This document shows, piece by piece, positions 14,173 through 19,238 of a stretch of DNA of 19,238 bases. Source of the stretch: Spirosoma fluviale (lineage in GTDB: Bacteria > Bacteroidota > Bacteroidia > Cytophagales > Spirosomataceae); the NCBI GenBank assembly GCA_945906915.1, contig CAMDSI010000019.1, positions 1-19,238 on the forward strand, written 5' to 3'. The translations under genes and the position numbers were made by a program. Every line of letters starts with the position of its first letter. The stretch's first letter is position 1. A model generated the notes under the pieces. That model had not been told where the DNA came from. It searched no databases and saw only the letters and a program-made list of their open reading frames with translations.

Positions 14173-15276
14173 GTGCACGTATTAATCTCGCCTGATAAAT
14201 TCAAAGGATCTCTATCCGCCTCACAAGTATGTGAAGCCTTAGAAAAGGGCATCAAAAAACGTCGCCCGAAAACGATTTTCACTAAAATGCCCCTCGCAGA
14301 CGGCGGCGAAGGAACGCTCAAAGTCATTCAACAATTACACGGAGGGGCCTGGATTACGGTTAACACATTTGATCCCTTACTGCGCCCCATTCAAGCCGAT
14401 TATTTGTATTTAGCCGATCAAAAAATAGCCTATATCGAAATGGCACGAGCCTCAGGCCTCGCCTTATTAACGATAAAAGAACGAAAGCCTTTAAAAACCA
14501 GCACTTTCGGGACTGGTGTATTTATTGCGGATGCCCTCGCTCGCGGCGCCACTCAAATCATTCTTACCATCGGTGGTTCTGCTACTAATGACGCTGGTAT
14601 CGGCATGGCTTCGGCATTAGGGTGGAAATTTTTAGACGCAAAAGACACACCGCTGGATGCAATTGGGGAAAATTTGATTCATATCTCGTCTATTTCAGCA
14701 CCCGCGCTCGTGGAAACTTGCACCTTCACCGTAGTCACGGATGTGACGAATCCCTTAGCCGGCCCCTCGGGTGCAGCCCACGTTTTCGCAGCTCAAAAAG
14801 GAGCAAGCGCGACAGTAATTAAACAATTAGATAAAGGTCTAAATAATATAGCGTCTTTCTTTGGATCTATTGCCTCTGAAGCCGGAGCCGGAGCCGCAGG
14901 CGGCCTTGGAGCTGGCGCGCGCTACTTCCTAAATGCACAACTTGTCTCAGGTTCTAGCTGGGTGATGGATAAAGTTCACTTCAACCGTGCCCTTTTAAAG
15001 GCAGACTTTATTATCACTGGCGAAGGCAAGATTGACTCCTCCACTTGGGGTGGCAAAGTTGTTTCAGAAGTCATCAAACGCTGCGACAAGGTATTCAAAC
15101 AAACGATTCTAGTCTCCGGAGCTTTCGAAAGCTCTTCGAACTTTCCTATTTTTCTGGATGAAAATGACGTATTTACGATCTCCTCTCGTGCTAAGGACTC
15201 CGATGATTCCATCGCGCGTGCCGCAGAGATATTAGAGCAGATCGGGGAGGAAATTGCGTTAAAGTATTTGAACTAA
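14173..15276 (+). CDS. Glycerate kinase (GlxK/GarK family)
   Basis: A cytoplasmic kinase of 367 aa that phosphorylates glycerate with ATP (2-phosphoglycerate in this family), linking glyoxylate or sugar-acid breakdown to glycolysis. The family N-terminus HVLISPDKFKGSLSA is followed by MPLADGGEGT, a FGTGVFIADAL segment, TIGGSATNDAGIGMASALGW, a GAAGGLGAGARYF block and FIITGEGKIDSSTWGGK. There is no ATG before the conserved start. The GTG at 14173 puts the first strand exactly where relatives begin, while a TTG at 14152 would add seven residues. It diverges from the small lipoprotein and its last 18 bp overlap the end of the opposing aminotransferase gene. No sugar-acid or glyoxylate gene is next to it. 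Confidence 0.92.
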   Translation: MHVLISPDKFKGSLSASQVCEALEKGIKKRRPKTIFTKMPLADGGEGTLKVIQQLHGGAWITVNTFDPLLRPIQADYLYLADQKIAYIEMARASGLALLTIKERKPLKTSTFGTGVFIADALARGATQIILTIGGSATNDAGIGMASALGWKFLDAKDTPLDAIGENLIHISSISAPALVETCTFTVVTDVTNPLAGPSGAAHVFAAQKGASATVIKQLDKGLNNIASFFGSIASEAGAGAAGGLGAGARYFLNAQLVSGSSWVMDKVHFNRALLKADFIITGEGKIDSSTWGGKVVSEVIKRCDKVFKQTILVSGAFESSSNFPIFLDENDVFTISSRAKDSDDSIARAAEILEQIGEEIALKYLN

Positions 15277-16407
15277 TCGCTTCGCCGCTTCCACCAGCAT
15301 ATCATCTTCTTTCGCGAAGCAGAAACGAAGTATTTTATCGCCTGGATCGGTTTCATAGAAGACCGAGACGGGGATGGATGCCACTTTGATTTCGCGCGTG
15401 AGTCGATCGGCTAAATCCACATCTTTTTCGGTTGAAATCGCGGAATAATCAAGGCATTGGAAGAAACTTCCGGCACTTGGAAGAACTTTCCATTTGGTTC
15501 CGCTGAATTGGGAGGCAAATAGGTCGCGCTTTTTTTGGTAAAAATTAGATAAACCGAGGTAATGCGACGGCTCTTTTAGGTAGTCAGCTAAAGCATATTG
15601 CAGTGGTGTCGCACTCGAAAAGGTGACCCACTGGTGTAGTTTACGGAATTCTGAAGTAAGGAAAGCGGGTGCAAGGCAATAGCCTATTTTCCAGCCGGTG
15701 ATATGATACGTTTTGCCAAAAGACCCACACACAAAACTGCGTTTGCGTAATTCAGGATGCAATAAAACGCTCGCATGCTGCGCACCATCAAAAACAATAT
15801 GCTCGTATACCTCGTCTGAAACGAGTAAGATATGGGTCCCTTTGACCACTTCAGCAAAGGCATCCAGATCCGCCATCGACCACACAGCCCCCGTCGGATT
15901 ATGCGGACTATTCACCATAATCGCGCGTGTTCGAGATGTAATTTTCTTTGCTAATTCTGACCAATCGATGGCAAAATTTTGCGATGCCTTCAAAGGAATA
16001 TGAATGGGAATTCCACCTGCTAAACGGACAATCGGATCATACGCGTCGTAGCTAGGGTCGAACATGATGACCTCATCGCCAGGCGAAACACAGCAATGTA
16101 TAGCCGCAAAAATAGCTTCAGTCGCACCAGAAACAATGGTTACTTCGGAATCTGCATTGACCGGAATGTTATAAAAAGACGAGGTTTTCGCGGCGAGTGA
16201 CTGACGTAAAGCCGGAACACCGGCCATAGGGGCATATTGGTTAAAGCCTTTAGAATAATGTTGAAGAAGTTCTTGCAACGAAGGCGCACAATCGAAACCC
16301 GGAAATCCTTGGGACAGGTTTAAGGCCCCGTGTTCTAGGGCCATGGCGGACATTTTGGTAAAAATAGTCGTTTGGACTTGTGGCTGTTTGGAAGGAAATG
16401 AAATCAT
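15259..16407 (-). CDS. ybdL: Methionine aminotransferase (YbdL type), PLP-dependent
   Basis: A 382-aa cytoplasmic fold-type I aminotransferase closely resembling E. coli YbdL along its length (TTIFTKMSA, NLSQGFPGFD, NQYAPMAGVPALR, FDPSYDAYDP, SFGKTYHITGWKIGY). YbdL prefers methionine, phenylalanine and histidine as donors to 2-oxo acids; related enzymes serve methionine salvage and kynurenine transamination. The PLP lysine is K232 in SFGKTYH. NSPHNPTG is at 166-173 and the PLP-nitrogen Asp D198 in SDEVYEH. The substrate-carboxylate Arg is R361 in LRFCFAK. The gene starts 3 nt after the nagA-like stop and is the last of a three-gene operon. It overlaps glycerate kinase tail-to-tail by 18 bp. 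Confidence 0.92.
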   Translation of the reverse strand: MISFPSKQPQVQTTIFTKMSAMALEHGALNLSQGFPGFDCAPSLQELLQHYSKGFNQYAPMAGVPALRQSLAAKTSSFYNIPVNADSEVTIVSGATEAIFAAIHCCVSPGDEVIMFDPSYDAYDPIVRLAGGIPIHIPLKASQNFAIDWSELAKKITSRTRAIMVNSPHNPTGAVWSMADLDAFAEVVKGTHILLVSDEVYEHIVFDGAQHASVLLHPELRKRSFVCGSFGKTYHITGWKIGYCLAPAFLTSEFRKLHQWVTFSSATPLQYALADYLKEPSHYLGLSNFYQKKRDLFASQFSGTKWKVLPSAGSFFQCLDYSAISTEKDVDLADRLTREIKVASIPVSVFYETDPGDKILRFCFAKEDDMLVEAAKRLVQIL

Positions 16408-16410
16408 AGC

Positions 16411-17481
16411 CTAATTTAACAAGGCTTTTCCATCGTACCAAACCTGCTGGACCTCGAAAGCCGAATTCAACTCAACAAAACAAGCCCTTTTACCCACCTC
16501 TATGCTACCTAATTCGTCTAAATTTGCTACCTCTGCTGGATAAACCGTCGCCATCCGCAAGGCTTCTTCTAAAGGGATACCCGCTTGCTGAACGCAGTTT
16601 TGAATGGCCTCGATCATCGTTAAGGAGGAGCCTGAAAGTACACCCGCCTCGTTAGTGAAGCGCCCGTCTTTGGCCTGAAAAGAATAGGGGCCAGACACAT
16701 CATTCGTCACCGCATCGGTGATTAAAAACAGGCGTCCTTTCTTTAAGCGATAAGCCAGCTGCAACGATTTATAATCGCAATGTAATCCATCCGCAATGAT
16801 GCTTGTCCAAGCATCGGAATTAAAGCTGGCACCCACTAATCCTAGCGCGCGCGATTGCCATTGGGACATCGCATTAAATAGGTGCGTGATGCGGGGAACG
16901 CCTTTTTCGATGGCGGTCATCGCCTGTTCAAAAGTCGCGTCGCTGTGCCCCAGGGAGCACATAATGTGACTGCGTATCAATAAAGAAAGTTCCGCAGCGC
17001 TAAACATTTCAGGTGCAATAGTCAGATAGGTAGGGACTCCTGACGTTTTTGCGATAAGCTCTTCGAGAAAGGGCAAAGAAGGTTTTTGTACAAATGCCTC
17101 GTTATGAGCCCCCTTTTTTATAGGGTTGAAAAAGGGCCCTTCTAGGTGTAAACCCACCAGTCCGGGACCGGAATAGTTTTTATAGGCGTCTATGGCTTTC
17201 CACATGGAGGTAGCCGGCGAGCAGTTCAAGGTGATTTGGAAAGCTACCGTTCCCGTTTTATGGTGTTCTTCGAAGGTCGCCTGAATCGATTCTGTCGTTT
17301 GGTGATTTGAGAATAGAATCCCGCCACCACCGTAAATTTGCAAGTCGATGAAACCTGGAACGAGGAAGTTTTCAGACGCCGCACCTTGGCCTTCCGAAAT
17401 AGCCGAAATGCGACCATTTTCTATGGAAATTTCTTTGTTTTCTAGCCACTCGTGGCCCGTGAAAATGCGGCTTGCAAACAT
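16411..17481 (-). CDS. nagA: N-acetylglucosamine-6-phosphate deacetylase
   Basis: A 356-aa amidohydrolase that removes acetate from GlcNAc-6-phosphate in amino-sugar catabolism and cell-wall recycling. The family signatures are PGFIDLQIYGGGG (42-54), LHLEGPFFNPIKKGAHN with metal ligand E114, SLGHSDAT with H179, THLFNAM with H200, DGLH with H234, and catalytic D256 in ITDAV. The length is slightly below the usual 380 aa but all active-site blocks are present. The ATG at 17481 follows the TAA of the upstream gamma-glutamyltransferase by 2 nt, so expression is probably coupled. No nagB or amino-sugar transporter is in the window. The product should be glucosamine-6-phosphate. Confidence 0.93.
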   Translation of the reverse strand: MFASRIFTGHEWLENKEISIENGRISAISEGQGAASENFLVPGFIDLQIYGGGGILFSNHQTTESIQATFEEHHKTGTVAFQITLNCSPATSMWKAIDAYKNYSGPGLVGLHLEGPFFNPIKKGAHNEAFVQKPSLPFLEELIAKTSGVPTYLTIAPEMFSAAELSLLIRSHIMCSLGHSDATFEQAMTAIEKGVPRITHLFNAMSQWQSRALGLVGASFNSDAWTSIIADGLHCDYKSLQLAYRLKKGRLFLITDAVTNDVSGPYSFQAKDGRFTNEAGVLSGSSLTMIEAIQNCVQQAGIPLEEALRMATVYPAEVANLDELGSIEVGKRACFVELNSAFEVQQVWYDGKALLN

Positions 17482-17483
17482 CC

Positions 17484-19172
17484 TTAATATCCAGTCGCCT
17501 GTCCGTCTTTTCTAGATTCAGTTGCACCAAAATATACCTTCCGAACTGGGTCGTACATAATACATTGGTAGCCACCATAAATGCCATTCATATAGCCTAC
17601 TTGATGCCCTTTTTGCAATAATTCCCGAATGACCTCATACGGATAGCCGTGTTCTAAGGTAATTGTACCACCGGTCGGTTCCATCGTTTCCCCTGTCGGC
17701 TCAGACGATCCCTCGTGATTCATCCGGGGGTAATCGCCTGCTTCTTGTACATTCATGCCAAAGTCCACCACGTTCATCACTATCTGCACATGACCCATTG
17801 GCTGGTACGCGCCACCCATTACGCCAAAACTCATTACCGGTTGGCCATCCTTCGTCATAAACGCAGGAATGATTGTTTGGAATGGTCTTTTACCAGGCGC
17901 ATAGGTATTGTTTTCTCCCTCTTTCAAGTTAAATAATTCACCGCGATCTTGGAACATAAATCCCAAACCATCCGGCATCATGCCTGACCCAAAACCTCGG
18001 TAATTACTCTGAATTAACGAAACCATATTGCCGTCCTTGTCTGCCACGGTTAAGTAAATCGTGTCCCCTTCTTTCAAAGCAGGATTTCCCGCCTCGTAAT
18101 GGCGACCGGCGCGGTTCGGATTAATCAACGCCCGGCGCTTCGCGCCGTACGCTTCCGATATTAATTCCGCTACTGGAATTTTGGCAAACTCAGGGTCCGC
18201 GTAGTATTTCGCGCGGTCTTCGAAAGCTAGTTTTTTGGCCTCCGTAAACAGGTGCACATGCTCCGCTGAACCTAGTTTTATTTTGGAGAAATCATAGCCC
18301 TCTAAAATCGTTAACATCTGCAAAGCCGCGATCCCCTGGCTATTCGGCGGCAATTCCCACACATCATAACCTCGGTAATTTACCGAAACCGGCTCCACCC
18401 AAGTCGAGGTGTGAGTCGCTAAATCATCATAGCTCAAAAACCCACCGTTCTTCTTCAAAAACGCGTCCATCGTCCGCGCCATATCCCCCTTATAAAAGGC
18501 ATCACGCCCCTCTTTTCCAATTTTCTCTAGTGTATTCGCTAAGTTCGGATTCTTGAAAATATCCCCCTCCACCGGCGGTTTTCCATTCGGATAATAGTGG
18601 TTCGCGACGTTCGGAAACTTGCCATAATTCGCCGGCACACGTGCCATTGCTGATGCCAACTCGCCGTGCACGGGAAAGCCGTTGCGCGCATACGAAACCG
18701 CTTTTTCTAAGACCTTATTCATCGGCATCGAACCGAACTTCTTGTGCAATTCAAACCACGCATCCACGCAACCCGGCACGCTAATCGGCAAAGGACCCAG
18801 CGACGGAATATGCGTTAGCCCCCGCTTTTTAAATTCTGCCAAAGTCAAAGATTTCGGCGATCTCCCCGATCCATTTATCCCATATAATTTCTTCGTTTTC
18901 GCATCCCAAACAATCGCAAACAAATCACCCCCAATTCCGTTCACATGTGGCTCTACCACACCTTCCATGGCATTCGCCGCAATCGCCGCATCGATGGCAT
19001 TTCCACCCGCTTTCAGCACATCAAGTGCGGCCTGGGTAGACAAAGGATGAGAGGTAGCGGCCATCCCGTTTTGGGCAATGGCTTGTGAGCGAGTCGCCCA
19101 AACTTTACCATAGGGACGATCTTGCGCATTCGTTAGAAACGGAAGAATAAGAAGTAGGAATAATTTTTTCAT
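17484..19172 (-). CDS. ggt: Gamma-glutamyltransferase
   Basis: A 562-aa exported enzyme that hydrolyses or transfers the gamma-glutamyl group of glutathione and related peptides. The signal peptide is MKKLFLLLILPFLTNAQ (1-17), so it acts in the periplasm or outside. The proenzyme cleaves itself before the nucleophile T371 in EGDTIYLTVADKDGN; the second Thr of the classical TT pair is Ile here, as in several GGT-like proteins. R104 in GSGRSP fits the gamma-glutamyl-binding Arg, and VMGG (451-454) is the oxyanion-hole block. The N-terminal GGNAIDAAIAA and GIGGDLF blocks are intact. It is the first gene of the ggt-nagA-aminotransferase operon, with gaps of 2 and 3 nt. A candidate promoter lies just upstream at 19191-19222. 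Confidence 0.94.
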   Translation of the reverse strand: MKKLFLLLILPFLTNAQDRPYGKVWATRSQAIAQNGMAATSHPLSTQAALDVLKAGGNAIDAAIAANAMEGVVEPHVNGIGGDLFAIVWDAKTKKLYGINGSGRSPKSLTLAEFKKRGLTHIPSLGPLPISVPGCVDAWFELHKKFGSMPMNKVLEKAVSYARNGFPVHGELASAMARVPANYGKFPNVANHYYPNGKPPVEGDIFKNPNLANTLEKIGKEGRDAFYKGDMARTMDAFLKKNGGFLSYDDLATHTSTWVEPVSVNYRGYDVWELPPNSQGIAALQMLTILEGYDFSKIKLGSAEHVHLFTEAKKLAFEDRAKYYADPEFAKIPVAELISEAYGAKRRALINPNRAGRHYEAGNPALKEGDTIYLTVADKDGNMVSLIQSNYRGFGSGMMPDGLGFMFQDRGELFNLKEGENNTYAPGKRPFQTIIPAFMTKDGQPVMSFGVMGGAYQPMGHVQIVMNVVDFGMNVQEAGDYPRMNHEGSSEPTGETMEPTGGTITLEHGYPYEVIRELLQKGHQVGYMNGIYGGYQCIMYDPVRKVYFGATESRKDGQATGY

Positions 19173-19190
19173 AGCGTTGATTTTGAAAGG

Positions 19191-19222
19191 GTAAATTAGT
19201 GGATAGAGAGGGGAAAAACAAG
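19191..19222 (-). promoter_or_regulatory. Candidate promoter of the ggt operon
   Basis: On the minus strand CTTG (19222-19219) is followed after 20 nt by TAATTTAC (19198-19191), a partial match to the Bacteroidota -33/-7 pattern TTTG / TAnnTTTG with correct spacing. The leader to the ATG at 19172 would be about 15 nt. The match is imperfect. Confidence 0.35.
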
Positions 19223-19238
19223 AGTGACTGTAGGGGAA

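Noticed and set aside
15270..15285. Stretch TAATCGCTTCGC resembling an array unit at the end of glycerate kinase
   Set aside because: It lies inside the coding end of the aminotransferase, lacks the TTAGTC linker and shows only one degenerate unit, so chance similarity is the simpler reading.

Overview
The window reads as a chromosome segment from a Bacteroidota bacterium, most likely of the Cytophagales. Base composition is about 45% GC in most genes. Starts lack Shine-Dalgarno sequences and sit behind A/T-rich leaders. Two start regions carry plausible Bacteroidota-type -33/-7 promoters. One large secreted protein ends in the gliding-motility-associated (type B, T9SS) C-terminal domain. The exact genus cannot be fixed from the sequence. 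There are thirteen well-supported protein genes, one doubtful small one, and no rRNA, tRNA, CRISPR array, transposase or phage gene that I can see.

Left part (1-5296). A zinc alcohol dehydrogenase (298-1344, +) faces a haem-binding-domain protein (1673-2173, -). The haem gene ends a leftward run of four: a membrane protein with Kelch-like repeats and a C-terminal winged-helix-like domain (3790-5175), a SHD1-like/YHYH fusion protein (2376-3710), a small doubtful ORF (2204-2374) and the haem protein. The most striking structure in the window is a family of tandem mini-hairpin arrays at 21-100, 1345-1439 and 1586-1675. Each unit is a 13-nt hairpin (5-bp stem, 3-nt loop) and units are joined by the hexamer TTAGTC, giving a 19-nt period. 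Arms vary while pairing is kept, apart from one single mismatch. Arrays 2 and 3 start at the stop codons of the two convergent genes, run in the sense direction of those genes, and flank a 53-nt near-perfect hairpin.

Middle part (5297-13714, all +). The order is an O-antigen-ligase-like membrane protein with C-terminal TPRs, an OmpA-family outer-membrane protein (4 nt later), a secreted RCC1/Ig-like/type B T9SS protein, a sterol-desaturase-family membrane enzyme and a secreted serine hydrolase. The last three are joined by ATGA stop/start overlaps. This looks like a cell-envelope cluster.

Right part (13743-19172). A small lipoprotein (-) diverges from glycerate kinase (+). Glycerate kinase overlaps tail-to-tail with a tight three-gene minus-strand operon: gamma-glutamyltransferase, N-acetylglucosamine-6-phosphate deacetylase and a YbdL-type methionine aminotransferase, with gaps of 2 and 3 nt. 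This region looks like ordinary scavenging metabolism: periplasmic glutathione or gamma-glutamyl peptide cleavage, amino-sugar recycling and amino-acid transamination.
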